Shown one piece after another: positions 56,217-64,000 of a stretch of DNA of 64,000 bases. Source of the stretch: Phyllobacterium zundukense (lineage in GTDB: Bacteria > Pseudomonadota > Alphaproteobacteria > Rhizobiales > Rhizobiaceae); contig NZ_CP017942.1 in the NCBI RefSeq assembly GCF_002764115.1, forward strand, positions 257,001 through 321,000, read 5' to 3'. The position numbers and the translations under genes are program-made. Position 1 is the stretch's first letter, and each line of letters begins with the position of its first letter. A model generated the notes under the pieces. It was not told the DNA's origin and did no database searches. It saw only the letters and a program-made list of their open reading frames with translations.

Positions 56217-57767
56217 ATGAGCAAGAGTGCGGGTACGTCTGACCTTCTGTTTCACGGCTCCGACTGGAGCTTTGATACCTTGTCCCGCACCTACGACGCG
56301 ATCAAGGAGGTCGCTCTCGGAGACCTCGGTCTTGATGTCTATCCGAACCAGCTCGAAATCATTTCATCCGAGCAAATGCTCGACGCCTATTCTTCCAACG
56401 GCATGCCTCTGATCTACCAGCACTGGTCATTCGGCAAGCATTTCGTCTACGAAGACTATCTTTACCGCAAGGGGCGGCGGGGGTTGGCATATGAAATCGT
56501 CATCAACTCCAATCCTTGCATCACCTATCTGATGGAAGAAAATACGATGGCGCTTCAAGCGCTGGTGACGGCCCACGCATCATTCGGCCACAACCACTTC
56601 TTCAAGAACAATTACCTGTTCAAACAATGGACGGACGCCAGCGCGATTCTGAACTATATGGAATTCGCCAAGGGTTATGTCTCGCGATGCGAGGAGAGAT
56701 ACGGTTTCGCCGAAGTGGAATCCATTCTAGATGCGGCCCATACGCTGATGGATCAGGCCGTATTCCGTTACCGGAGACCACCACGCATTTCGTCCGCAAG
56801 GGAACAGGAACGCGTCCGCGAACGGCTGGAATATGAGGACCGTGTTTTCAGCGATCTGTGGCGAACGCTACCGCAATCCAAACACAGTGAGAATTCGACG
56901 GAGGCGGAGCTGGATGCGTTGGAGCGCAAGAAATCACTCAATCTTCCGGAAGAAAACCTGCTTTATTTTCTTGAGAAGACCAGCCTGATCCTTGAGCCCT
57001 GGCAACGTGAAATCCTGCGTATTGTCCGTATCGTCGCACAATATTTCTATCCGCAGCGGCAAACCAAGGTGATGAACGAAGGTTGCGCCACTTTCGTCCA
57101 CTACACCATCATGAATATGCTCTTCGATAAGGGCCGGATCAGCGAAGGCCATTTGCTGGAGATGCTGCACAGCCATTCCAACGTCGTCTTTCAACCAGGG
57201 TTCGACGATCCGCGCTATTCTGGTCTTAATCCCTACGCACTCGGTTTTGCCATGATGCAGGATATCGAACGCATCTGCTTGCAGCCGACTTCCGAGGATC
57301 GCGACTGGTTTCCCGAATTTGCCGGCAATGGCGATTGGCGGGCGACTTTGCTCGATGCGTGGGCCAATCACCGCGACGAGTCTTTCCTGCTTCAATATCT
57401 GAGCCCGGCTCTGATCCGCAAAATGCGTCTATTTTCCCTGGATGACGAGGCAAAAGAAAATCACTATCGGGTTGCATCGATCCACAATGAGCGTGGCTAT
57501 GAAAAGGTCCGCAGCACGCTTGCCCGGAGCTACGATCTCGGCATGAACCAGCCAAACATTCAGGTCGTCGATGTTGATCTCCTGGGTAATCGGCAGTTGC
57601 GCCTACAACACACGGTTCGGGAAGGCATTATTCTCGGCGAAACCACGCGCGACGCCACTTTGCGGCATGTCCGCCGTCTGTGGGGCTATGATGTAAGCCT
57701 TATCGGAGTCGACGCAAGTTCGGGCAAAGTCCTCTACGAAACCTCGACTGACAAGCTTGCGGAGTAA
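56217..57767 (+). CDS. SpoVR family protein
   Basis: 516 residues. Typical stretches: YPNQLEIISSEQMLDAYSSNGMPLIYQHWSFGK (read in parts), NEGCATFVHYTIMNMLFDKG and LTLRLQH-type QLRLQHTVREGIILGE at the end. In Bacillus SpoVR affects the spore cortex; in proteobacteria it is a stress protein co-expressed with PrkA and YeaH. Twelve bases follow the yeaH-like gene. Confidence 0.95.
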   Translation: MSKSAGTSDLLFHGSDWSFDTLSRTYDAIKEVALGDLGLDVYPNQLEIISSEQMLDAYSSNGMPLIYQHWSFGKHFVYEDYLYRKGRRGLAYEIVINSNPCITYLMEENTMALQALVTAHASFGHNHFFKNNYLFKQWTDASAILNYMEFAKGYVSRCEERYGFAEVESILDAAHTLMDQAVFRYRRPPRISSAREQERVRERLEYEDRVFSDLWRTLPQSKHSENSTEAELDALERKKSLNLPEENLLYFLEKTSLILEPWQREILRIVRIVAQYFYPQRQTKVMNEGCATFVHYTIMNMLFDKGRISEGHLLEMLHSHSNVVFQPGFDDPRYSGLNPYALGFAMMQDIERICLQPTSEDRDWFPEFAGNGDWRATLLDAWANHRDESFLLQYLSPALIRKMRLFSLDDEAKENHYRVASIHNERGYEKVRSTLARSYDLGMNQPNIQVVDVDLLGNRQLRLQHTVREGIILGETTRDATLRHVRRLWGYDVSLIGVDASSGKVLYETSTDKLAE

Positions 57768-57827
57768 AATGACGTTCGCAGCATTAAGTAGCTTCCACAC
57801 ACCGCAAACGACCGTAAGGAGATTCCG

Positions 57828-58112
57828 GTGGAAGACAAACGCAAGGCAATGCTGGTACGGATACAAGGAAGGGTGCAAGGCGTTAGCTTTCGCGTTTGGA
57901 CACGGATGGAGGCCACGCGGCTTGGGCTCACGGGTTGGGTACGCAACGAAGATGATGGAACGGTAACCGCCCTCATGGCCGGGCCCGACGCGGCAGTCTC
58001 GATGATGTTGACACAATTCTGGCAAGGGCCGCCTGGGGCGTCGGTTTCCAGCGTCACATTCGAGACCGTCGATGTTGGTGAACTACCTGACGGCTTCAAC
58101 ATCGCCATATAA
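57828..58112 (+). CDS. acyP: acylphosphatase
   Basis: 94 residues from GTG 57828 (AAGGAGATTCC upstream). [12 protein letters not shown] carries the phosphate loop and catalytic Arg, and GWVRNEDDG the catalytic Asn. Hydrolyses acyl phosphates. Lies 60 bases after the SpoVR gene, so it may be in the same transcript. Confidence 0.94.
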   Translation: MEDKRKAMLVRIQGRVQGVSFRVWTRMEATRLGLTGWVRNEDDGTVTALMAGPDAAVSMMLTQFWQGPPGASVSSVTFETVDVGELPDGFNIAI

Positions 58113-58166
58113 AAATTTTACTGGATATCGATTGGCAGCCCGACAGGTACATTAAGGAGCATTCTG

Positions 58167-58685
58167 ATGCGCCGACTCATGCTTCTGCGTCACGCCAAAT
58201 CGGATTGGCCCGAAGGGGTCGATGACCATGAGCGGCCGCTAGCAAAACGCGGAAAGCAGGCGAGCCCGCTGATGGGCATATACATGGCGGAGGAAGGACT
58301 CTTGCCAGATCTCGTCATCACATCGACGGCGCGCCGTGCCAGGGAAACATGGGAGCTAGTGCGTGCTGCCTTTGCCCGGGATATCGCCCAAAACCGCGAA
58401 CCGCGCATTTACGATGCCCCTGCGCTCAACATCATGGATATTATCAAGAAAACGCGGCCCGATGTTCACGTGCTTCTGCTCGTCGGGCACAATCCTGGTT
58501 TCCACGAACTTGCACTCAGGTTTATTGGAGAGGCGCGCCAGTCCGATCTGTTACGGCTTCAGCAAAAATACCCGACCGCAGGGCTTGTTGTGATCGATTT
58601 CGATGTCGAAAGCTGGACAGACATAGGCGAAAACCTCGGCCAACTTCAACGGTTCGTGACACCCAAATCCCTTCAAGACGGGTAG
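58167..58685 (+). CDS. SixA-type histidine phosphatase
   Basis: 172 residues. LRHAKSDWPEG is the RHG motif of the small SixA-like group; VGHNPGFHELALRFIG carries the second catalytic His. SixA dephosphorylates phosphohistidine proteins in E. coli; substrates here are unknown. It follows acylphosphatase by 54 bases and is convergent with the first iminopeptidase gene. Confidence 0.9.
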   Translation: MRRLMLLRHAKSDWPEGVDDHERPLAKRGKQASPLMGIYMAEEGLLPDLVITSTARRARETWELVRAAFARDIAQNREPRIYDAPALNIMDIIKKTRPDVHVLLLVGHNPGFHELALRFIGEARQSDLLRLQQKYPTAGLVVIDFDVESWTDIGENLGQLQRFVTPKSLQDG

Positions 58686-58762
58686 GACGGAGACGCTCAA
58701 TTGGATCAGTTCGAGCGCCACTCACGCAGGATAACTGTCGAACCGCCCTACGGCCGTGACTT

Positions 58763-59662
58763 TCACTTTTCTCTGGAGTCCAGAAAATCTGCGACCGTAG
58801 CGAGGCATAGTTCTTTTTCTTCGACATGCGGCATGTGACTGGACTGCTCGAAGACTACCCAGCGAGCTCCCGGGACATTGTCGACATAGGGGCGAACCAC
58901 TTCCGGGGTTGCTTCGTCATAGCGTCCAGATATCACAAGCGTCGGTGCCTTGATCCGGTCCAAGCGGTCGACAATTTTCCAGTCCTTCATCGTACCAATG
59001 ACATGGAATTCCGTCGGACCGTTCATATTGCGATAGACGGTGGAGTCCTCGTCCATGATCGCAAATGTCCGGGCGACCTCTGGCGGCCATGGCACAACCC
59101 GGCAAACATGCCTGTCATAGAAGACACGAGACGCCGCAAGATATTCAGGGTCCATCAGCGTCCCTGCTTGCTCGTGTTTCAGAAGTGTGGCTTGAACCGT
59201 TTCGGGCAGTTCGCGCCGCAGGCGGTTGGCCTCCGCGACCCAAGTGTGCATCGAGGCCGGGGAATTGGCAATAACAAGCGCCTTCAGCCCTTCCGGCTGA
59301 AGCACGGCGTGTTCCGCACTGAGCATACCGCCCCATGACTGGCCGAGGAGCGCATAACGGTCCTGAATACCAAGATGTTTCAGCAATGCATCGAGCTCTT
59401 CGAGGAACAATGAGACCGTCCAGAAATCCGCGCCCTTTTCAGGCAAACGGGTCGAGTTGCCATTACCGAGTTGATCGTAATGGATAACGGCTCGTCCATC
59501 GGCGGCCGCGATATGTTTGAAGGAATCGACATAGTCATGCGTGCAGCCCGGTCCACCGTGAATGACCACGAGTGGCAGTCTGGAAGAGTCAAGTGACCCG
59601 GTTATGCGGTACCAGGTGCGGTAATCGCGAAAGGGCAGATAACCTTCCTTCGAGCTGACCAT
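58763..59662 (-). CDS. proline iminopeptidase-family alpha/beta hydrolase (copy 1)
   Basis: 299 residues from ATG 59662 (GGAGA 9 bases before). [17 protein letters not shown] holds the HGGPG oxyanion motif, [10 protein letters not shown], and the nucleophile elbow is GQSWGGM; a late [12 protein letters not shown] supplies the His. The family removes N-terminal proline from peptides, although several members act on amides. It lies just downstream of a LuxR solo on the same strand, the arrangement of the pip genes controlled by OryR/XccR/PipR regulators. Copy 2 flanks the other side. Confidence 0.92.
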   Translation of the reverse strand: MVSSKEGYLPFRDYRTWYRITGSLDSSRLPLVVIHGGPGCTHDYVDSFKHIAAADGRAVIHYDQLGNGNSTRLPEKGADFWTVSLFLEELDALLKHLGIQDRYALLGQSWGGMLSAEHAVLQPEGLKALVIANSPASMHTWVAEANRLRRELPETVQATLLKHEQAGTLMDPEYLAASRVFYDRHVCRVVPWPPEVARTFAIMDEDSTVYRNMNGPTEFHVIGTMKDWKIVDRLDRIKAPTLVISGRYDEATPEVVRPYVDNVPGARWVVFEQSSHMPHVEEKELCLATVADFLDSREK

Positions 59663-59701
59663 TTGCACGTTTCTCCATCAATCGCAGGCAACGGAGACAA
59701 G

Positions 59702-59734
59702 GATAGCCTGCCGGGAAACCGGGCGGCAGCTATC
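59702..59734 (-). promoter_or_regulatory. hairpin/lux-box-like element between luxR solo and iminopeptidase copy 1
   Basis: GATAGC-C-TGCCG on one side pairs with CGGCA-GCTATC on the other, 11 pairs with one bulged C and a 10-base loop. It sits 24 bases after the LuxR stop and 40 bases before the iminopeptidase start. It may terminate luxR or be the control site for the downstream gene. Confidence 0.55.
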
Positions 59735-59758
59735 ATAAGTTATAGGATAAGGTTCGGT

Positions 59759-60520
59759 CTAATCGAGCAGCCGGTAATGGGCAGCACGAACAACCGCCTG
59801 GACCCGGTTTTTTGCCCCGAGCTTTTTGGCCGCCGCATTGAGATGCATAACGACTGTGGGCACGGAACGCTGTATACGGCGCGCAATTTCCTTGGCGGAA
59901 AGGCCATCTGCCGAGTAACGCATGCATTCACGTTCCCTTGCGGTCAGATGAACCGTGGCACAGCTTCGCGCCTCCTCATCGAATACCGAAAATGCCGCCT
60001 CATGGAACACATGCGCCAGCAGACCGAAATCGGCGATATGACGGGTAGCGTCACGCTCGAAGCCCCTGCCTGCACCAAACCGGACGCCCGTCACCGTTGC
60101 ATAATCGCCGCGAGGCAAATGAATCGGAACGGTTGTCCCGCAGAGCATGTCCCGCTCGCGCAGATAATGTACGACTGGCGCATGATCGTCGTTCATGAAC
60201 CGGTTAATCACCGTGTCCGCTTCGGCGCTGTAGTTCCAGAAAAAAGGCGTGGTTGTCGCGATGGCCTGCTGTTGTACCGGATCGATGCGGAAATATTCCC
60301 TTTCGCACCAATATTCGCGCATTTCATCCGAGATATTTCGGAGTTTGAGCAGCGACGGTATCATCAAGGCACCGTCGTGGTCGAAAGGAACCGGCGTATA
60401 ATCATATATGAGTGCATCGAAGCCGAAGGCTTTCACCGCCTCGAAAGCTTCATCGATCCTTCCTTCCAGCGTAGCCCGCGCGGTGAACTGCCGTTTGATG
60501 TGATCGATATCGTTAAGCAT
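59759..60520 (-). CDS. LuxR-family solo regulator of the OryR/PipR plant-signal type
   Basis: 253 residues from ATG 60520 (a TTG five codons upstream is possible). N-terminal autoinducer-binding domain: ISDEMREYWCEREYFRIDPV carries Met67 and Trp71 where acyl-homoserine-lactone receptors have Trp and Tyr, while Asp80, Pro81 and Trp95 are conserved. Exactly these two substitutions define the OryR/XccR/PsoR/PipR group that answers plant-derived or peptide-like compounds rather than AHLs. C-terminal HTH: LTARERECMRYSADGLSAKEIARRIQRSVPTVVMHL. No luxI gene is near. Two proline iminopeptidases flank it, as in this group, so it probably regulates them. Confidence 0.92.
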   Translation of the reverse strand: MLNDIDHIKRQFTARATLEGRIDEAFEAVKAFGFDALIYDYTPVPFDHDGALMIPSLLKLRNISDEMREYWCEREYFRIDPVQQQAIATTTPFFWNYSAEADTVINRFMNDDHAPVVHYLRERDMLCGTTVPIHLPRGDYATVTGVRFGAGRGFERDATRHIADFGLLAHVFHEAAFSVFDEEARSCATVHLTARERECMRYSADGLSAKEIARRIQRSVPTVVMHLNAAAKKLGAKNRVQAVVRAAHYRLLD

Positions 60521-60535
60521 CCGTGCGCCCGTCAA

Positions 60536-60668
60536 TCAGAAACCCAGGCAATCCGCCTGGTGGAGCAGACCCTATCACTTCTTATAGCTGGTGTTGAGTG
60601 CGGATATATCTAAAAATTAGCCATGCTCAAATCTTGAGCAAGGCAAATATGCGTTTCGGAGACAGTTG
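60536..60668. promoter_or_regulatory. divergent control region with two palindromes
   Basis: CCAGGC-AATCC-GCCTGG (60544-60560) has perfect 6-base arms near the LuxR start. TGCTCAA-ATC-TTGAGCA (60624-60640) has perfect 7-base arms and ends 28 bases before the iminopeptidase copy 2 start. Either may be the lux-box-like operator of the LuxR solo; neither matches a consensus known to me. Confidence 0.5.
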
Positions 60669-61562
60669 ATGTGGCGTGAAATGAAGCCTGACGAACGGCA
60701 CGAAGTGCAGGTCGATGGCCATCGTGTCATCGCCTACAGTTTCGGCACAGGCGATGAGGTGGTGTTCTGCCTCAATGGCGGCCCCGGCTTGCCGTGCGAT
60801 TATCTGCGCGAAGCCCACTCCTGTCTGGCAGACCACGGCTTTCGCGTCGTTGCCTTCGACCAGCTTGGCACCGGTGCATCCGATCGTCCGCAAGACTCCT
60901 CGCTCTGGACAATCGGCCGCTACGTCGAGGAGACGGAAACCGTGCGCAAGGCGCTGGGTCTTGGCAGGGTGCATCTGCTCGGCCATTCCTGGGGTGGCTG
61001 GCTTGCCATTGATTATGCCCTCACCTATCCACAGAACCTGAAGACTCTCATCCTTGAAAACACGGTTGCCGACATGCCGCATCTGGTCTCGGAACTTGAG
61101 CGCCTGCGGTCGGCGCTGGGTTCCGAAACGGTTGGCATGATGCAGAAGCACGAAGCGCAGGGAACGCTCGATCATCCCGAATATATGGCGGCGATCACCA
61201 TCCTCAACTACCGGCATGTCTGCCGGCTGGCCGACTGGCCGGCACCAGTACAACGCTCGCTGGATGATTGGAACATGGGTCCGTACGGCACAATGCAAGG
61301 CCCCAATGAATTTCTCTACACCGGTAATCTGAAAGACTGGAACCGGCTTCCGTATCTTGCCAAAGTAGCCGTTCCAACGCTCATCACCGTCGGCGAACAC
61401 GATGAGCTTACACCCGCGTGCGCCATGCGCATGAAACTCGCCCTTCCCGATGCCGAATTGAAAGTCTTTGCCAATGCCAGCCACATGCCATTCTATGAAC
61501 AGCCCCAGAGCTATTATCCGGTTCTGCTAGACTTTCTCGCGCGCCACAGGCTGGCTCTATGA
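60669..61562 (+). CDS. proline iminopeptidase-family alpha/beta hydrolase (copy 2)
   Basis: 297 residues from ATG 60669 (GGAGA box). LNGGPGLPCDYLREAH replaces the first His of HGGPG by Asn, FDQLGTGASDR and the nucleophile elbow GHSWGGW are kept, and ASHMPFYEQP gives the catalytic His. Divergent from the LuxR solo and 42 bases upstream of peptide transporter genes, so it may trim imported peptides or an amide signal. It is only moderately similar to copy 1, so the two are not a recent duplication. Confidence 0.92.
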   Translation: MWREMKPDERHEVQVDGHRVIAYSFGTGDEVVFCLNGGPGLPCDYLREAHSCLADHGFRVVAFDQLGTGASDRPQDSSLWTIGRYVEETETVRKALGLGRVHLLGHSWGGWLAIDYALTYPQNLKTLILENTVADMPHLVSELERLRSALGSETVGMMQKHEAQGTLDHPEYMAAITILNYRHVCRLADWPAPVQRSLDDWNMGPYGTMQGPNEFLYTGNLKDWNRLPYLAKVAVPTLITVGEHDELTPACAMRMKLALPDAELKVFANASHMPFYEQPQSYYPVLLDFLARHRLAL

Positions 61563-61604
61563 ACTCGGCAACATTGCGTCAAACCAAAAACCGGGTGCCA
61601 ACCG

Positions 61605-62543
61605 ATGCACCGCTATAAGTTCATCCTTTATCGGCCCCTGCAGTTTTTGCCCGTTGTTTTTGGCGTCAGCCTGATCACATTCATCCTGGTGCGGCTCATT
61701 CCCGGCGATCCGGCGAGGGTTCTGCTTGGCGCCCGTTCCACACCTGCGGCAATCGCGAACATTCGCGCGCAGTACGGTTTGGATGAACCCTTGTGGCTGC
61801 AATATTTCTACTTTCTGAAAAACCTTGCCAATGGCGAGATGGGAAAATCAATACTTTACAAGATTGATGTGCTGAAGCTGATCGCCACCCGCATCGAGCC
61901 GACAATCACGCTCATCCTCTGCAGTGTTGTCCTGTCGATTCTGATTGCCATCCCGCTCGCAGCAATTGCAGCGCGCAATCGCGGCCGCATACCGGATCAC
62001 GCTGTCCGGCTCATTTCGACGATGGGCATTGGCTTTCCGCCATTCTGGCTTGCACTGATGCTTATAATCCTGTTCAGCGTCAAACTCGGCATTCTGCCTG
62101 TGTCGGGCTACGGCGAGAACTTCGGCGACAAGCTGGCCCATCTCATTTTGCCCTGCCTCACAATCGCCCTGTCCCTCTCCTCGGTCCTGACCCGCAGCCT
62201 GCGCGCCAGCATGGTCATTGAGCTGCAATCAGACCTTGCAACCGCGGCCCGTGCCCGCGGAATGCCCGAAAGCATCGTATTCTGGCAGCACGTCCTGCCC
62301 AACTCGCTGGTCCCTGCGGTCAACCTCCTTGCCGTCAATATCGGTTGGCTGATCGGTGGAACCGTGGTCGTCGAAACAGTCTTCGCCATCCCTGGCATGG
62401 GGCAGTTGTTGGTGCGGGCCATATTCTCTCGCGACTACATGGTGGTTCAGGGCGTGGCAATGGTCTTTGCCTGCGGCACGGTGCTCGTCAACTTCGTCGC
62501 CGATATTCTGACAGTGACGATCGATCCACGGGTGAAGCTATGA
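61605..62543 (+). CDS. peptide/nickel ABC transporter permease (DppB type)
   Basis: 312 residues with six spans; N-terminus ILYRPLQFLPVVFGVSLITFILVRLIPGDPAR is the DppB pattern, and the EAA loop has ARARGMPESIVFWQHVLPNSLVP. Overlaps the next permease by 4 bases. Belongs to the di/oligopeptide transporter group; no binding protein is found nearby, so it is encoded elsewhere or beyond the window. Confidence 0.93.
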   Translation: MHRYKFILYRPLQFLPVVFGVSLITFILVRLIPGDPARVLLGARSTPAAIANIRAQYGLDEPLWLQYFYFLKNLANGEMGKSILYKIDVLKLIATRIEPTITLILCSVVLSILIAIPLAAIAARNRGRIPDHAVRLISTMGIGFPPFWLALMLIILFSVKLGILPVSGYGENFGDKLAHLILPCLTIALSLSSVLTRSLRASMVIELQSDLATAARARGMPESIVFWQHVLPNSLVPAVNLLAVNIGWLIGGTVVVETVFAIPGMGQLLVRAIFSRDYMVVQGVAMVFACGTVLVNFVADILTVTIDPRVKL

Positions 62544-63391
62544 GCACCGGTCACGCCTTCAGGGCGAACATTGGCTGGAGCCAGTGGCTGGGCCAGCGAT
62601 TGACGCTTGCGGCAGGCATGGCCATCCTGGGACTCTTCATTTTCATGGCGATCGCAGCGCCGATGATCGCGCCTTATGATCCCATTGCTCAGAACGGCGA
62701 TCTACGTCTTGTTCCTCCATCATTTCTTCATCCGTTCGGCACCGACAATTTCGGCCGCGATATTCTGTCCCGCATTATCTGGGGCGCACGCATAGATCTG
62801 CAAATCGCCTTTATCGGAGTCGCCTTTCCATTCCTCATCGGAACAGTCCTCGGAACGATCTCGGGCTATTTCGGTGGAATTATCGACACCGTCTTCATGC
62901 GATTAATCGATATCATTCTGGCCTTTCCCTTCCTCGTCCTGATGCTATCGATCATCGCCATTCTTGGACCGGGACTCAGCAGTTTCTATATCGCCATGGC
63001 GCTCGTCGGCTGGGTATCCTATGCCCGGCTTATCCGGACACAGATGCTTGTGCTCAAGGATAGCGACTATGCTGTCGCTGCTGTGAGCCTTGGCTTCAGC
63101 CATGCAAGGATCATGTTCCGGCACCTGCTTCCCAATGCCATGGCTGGCTCCATTGTCTTCTCCATGTCGGACGCCGTTCTCGTTCTGCTGAACGGAGCGG
63201 CCATCAGCTATCTTGGGCTCGGCATCCAGCCCCCTTTGGCCGAATGGGGCGTCATGGTTGCAGAAGGGCAGAGCTTCATCAGCACCGCATGGTGGATCAC
63301 CCTTTTTCCTGGCCTATCCATCGTTGTGCTGGCCTTTGGTTTCAGTCTCTTCGGTGACGGGCTTGGCGAAGTACTGGGGGTGCGCGAATGA
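62540..63391 (+). CDS. peptide ABC transporter permease (DppC type)
   Basis: 283 residues from ATG 62540. DNFGRDILSRIIWGARIDL and the loop AVAAVSLGFSHARIMFRHLLPNAM match DppC. Overlaps the ATPase gene by 4 bases, so the three genes form one transcript with the upstream iminopeptidase probably included. Confidence 0.93.
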   Translation: MSTGHAFRANIGWSQWLGQRLTLAAGMAILGLFIFMAIAAPMIAPYDPIAQNGDLRLVPPSFLHPFGTDNFGRDILSRIIWGARIDLQIAFIGVAFPFLIGTVLGTISGYFGGIIDTVFMRLIDIILAFPFLVLMLSIIAILGPGLSSFYIAMALVGWVSYARLIRTQMLVLKDSDYAVAAVSLGFSHARIMFRHLLPNAMAGSIVFSMSDAVLVLLNGAAISYLGLGIQPPLAEWGVMVAEGQSFISTAWWITLFPGLSIVVLAFGFSLFGDGLGEVLGVRE

Positions 63392-64000
63392 GCACGCCCC
63401 TGCTATCAGTCCAGGAGTTGACTGTAACCGCAAGACTGGCAGGCGAAACACGCACGCTCATCGATGCCGTTTCTTTCGATCTCGCACAGGGCGAGATTCT
63501 CGGCCTTGTCGGCGAGAGCGGTTCCGGCAAGAGCATGATTTGCCGGTCGCTGGTGCAATTGCTGCCGTCCCGTGCCATCGAGATCACAGCCGGTACGGTG
63601 ATGTTCGAGGGGCGCGATCTGACAAGGCTGGACGAGGCGGCCATGCGGGCGATCCGGGGCGGCGACATCGGCATGATCTTTCAAAATCCGACCAGCCACC
63701 TCGATCCGGTGATGCGGGTGGGCGAGCAGATCGCCGAAGGTATTCGCTATCATCAAGGGGCTTCAAAGCGTGATGCGCGGAAAGCCGCCATCGAGATTCT
63801 GAGCCAGGTCGGTTTGCCAGATTCGAAGCGGCAGTACGACAATTACGCACATGAGTTTTCAGGCGGCATGCGCCAGCGCGTGATGATCGGCATTGCCCTC
63901 TCCTGCAACCCGACGATCCTGATTGCCGACGAACCCACAACTGCCCTTGACGTGACCGTACAGGCGCAAATCCTGCGCCTACTGATGGATATTCGCGACC
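63388..64000 (+). CDS. peptide ABC transporter ATP-binding protein (DppD type), 3' end outside window
   Basis: The frame opens with ATG at 63388 and is still open at the window end, giving 204 residues. Walker A GESGSGKS, signature [16 protein letters not shown] and Walker [19 protein letters not shown] are all present. Translated by eye since it runs off the edge. The DppF partner and binding protein may follow outside. Confidence 0.93.
   Translation, partial: MSTPLLSVQELTVTARLAGETRTLIDAVSFDLAQGEILGLVGESGSGKSMICRSLVQLLPSRAIEITAGTVMFEGRDLTRLDEAAMRAIRGGDIGMIFQNPTSHLDPVMRVGEQIAEGIRYHQGASKRDARKAAIEILSQVGLPDSKRQYDNYAHEFSGGMRQRVMIGIALSCNPTILIADEPTTALDVTVQAQILRLLMDIRD

Noticed and set aside
52908..57767. 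prkA-yeaH-spoVR as a new system
   Set aside because: A widely conserved stress operon in proteobacteria; described as such.
58700..60700. Complete quorum-sensing pair (luxI beside luxR)
   Set aside because: Both neighbours are alpha/beta hydrolases; no autoinducer synthase motif found.

Overview
The window looks like the chromosome of a methylotrophic, potentially autotrophic alphaproteobacterium, most likely of the Rhizobiales (Hyphomicrobiales; Phyllobacterium/Mesorhizobium-like). The grounds are gene content (red-type RuBisCO with cbbX, a lanthanide-type XoxF methanol dehydrogenase, a tetrahydromethanopterin C1 pathway, a coxMNOP-like oxidase, a plant-responsive LuxR solo) and moderately high GC with many start/stop-overlapping operons. 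Genus cannot be fixed from sequence reading alone. No rRNA, tRNA, CRISPR, insertion sequence or phage gene was seen.

Layout. (1) 1-7.7 kb: part of a tetrahydromethanopterin (H4MPT)/methylofuran island: CitG-like protein, Fae, a HisA-like protein and an MfnF homologue, facing a tightly overlapped five-gene operon (MfnB-FolB fusion, MfnE, DmrB flavoprotein, DHPS-like protein, DUF447 protein). (2) 7.9-13.0 kb: the PQQ-associated ABC transporter set (binding protein, beta-propeller, cupredoxin-like protein, ATPase, permease, helical periplasmic protein). (3) 13.0-20.4 kb, minus strand: xoxF-xoxG-xoxJ, a CXXCW rhodanese-like protein and pqqABCDE, including the 31-residue pqqA. (4) 20.4-26.6 kb: a 433-bp regulatory region with three inverted repeats, a small four-Cys secreted protein, and a minus-strand operon of a small Cys protein, an ABC importer, a zinc metallohydrolase and a SoxYZ-like carrier, then a cytochrome c. 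(5) 26.7-36.9 kb: a nine-gene Calvin-cycle operon (cbbF-P-T-A-L-S-X-E plus a redoxin) with divergent cbbR. (6) 37.0-40.7 kb: a frameshifted polysaccharide deacetylase, a FecR-domain protein overlapping a CHASE2-nucleotide cyclase, and a DUF1428 protein. (7) 41-46.3 kb: a five-gene cytochrome c oxidase operon and a DUF2189 membrane protein. (8) 46.6-52.6 kb: a GntR regulator and a polyamine-type ABC importer with an Asp/Glu/hydantoin racemase. (9) 52.9-58.7 kb: prkA-yeaH-spoVR, acylphosphatase and a SixA-like phosphatase. (10) 58.8-64 kb: a LuxR solo with the M/W substitutions of the OryR/PipR family, flanked by two proline iminopeptidases and followed by a peptide ABC transporter cut by the window end.

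How it works together (inference). Methanol is oxidised by XoxF with PQQ made by PqqA-E and electrons passed to XoxG and possibly the nearby cytochrome c and the cox oxidase. Formaldehyde is captured by Fae on H4MPT and oxidised through methylofuran-dependent steps whose enzymes (Fhc, Mch, Mtd) lie outside the window. The CO2 can be fixed by the Calvin cycle next door. The last block looks like a separate plant-signal/peptide-sensing module and is the most intriguing accessory system here.
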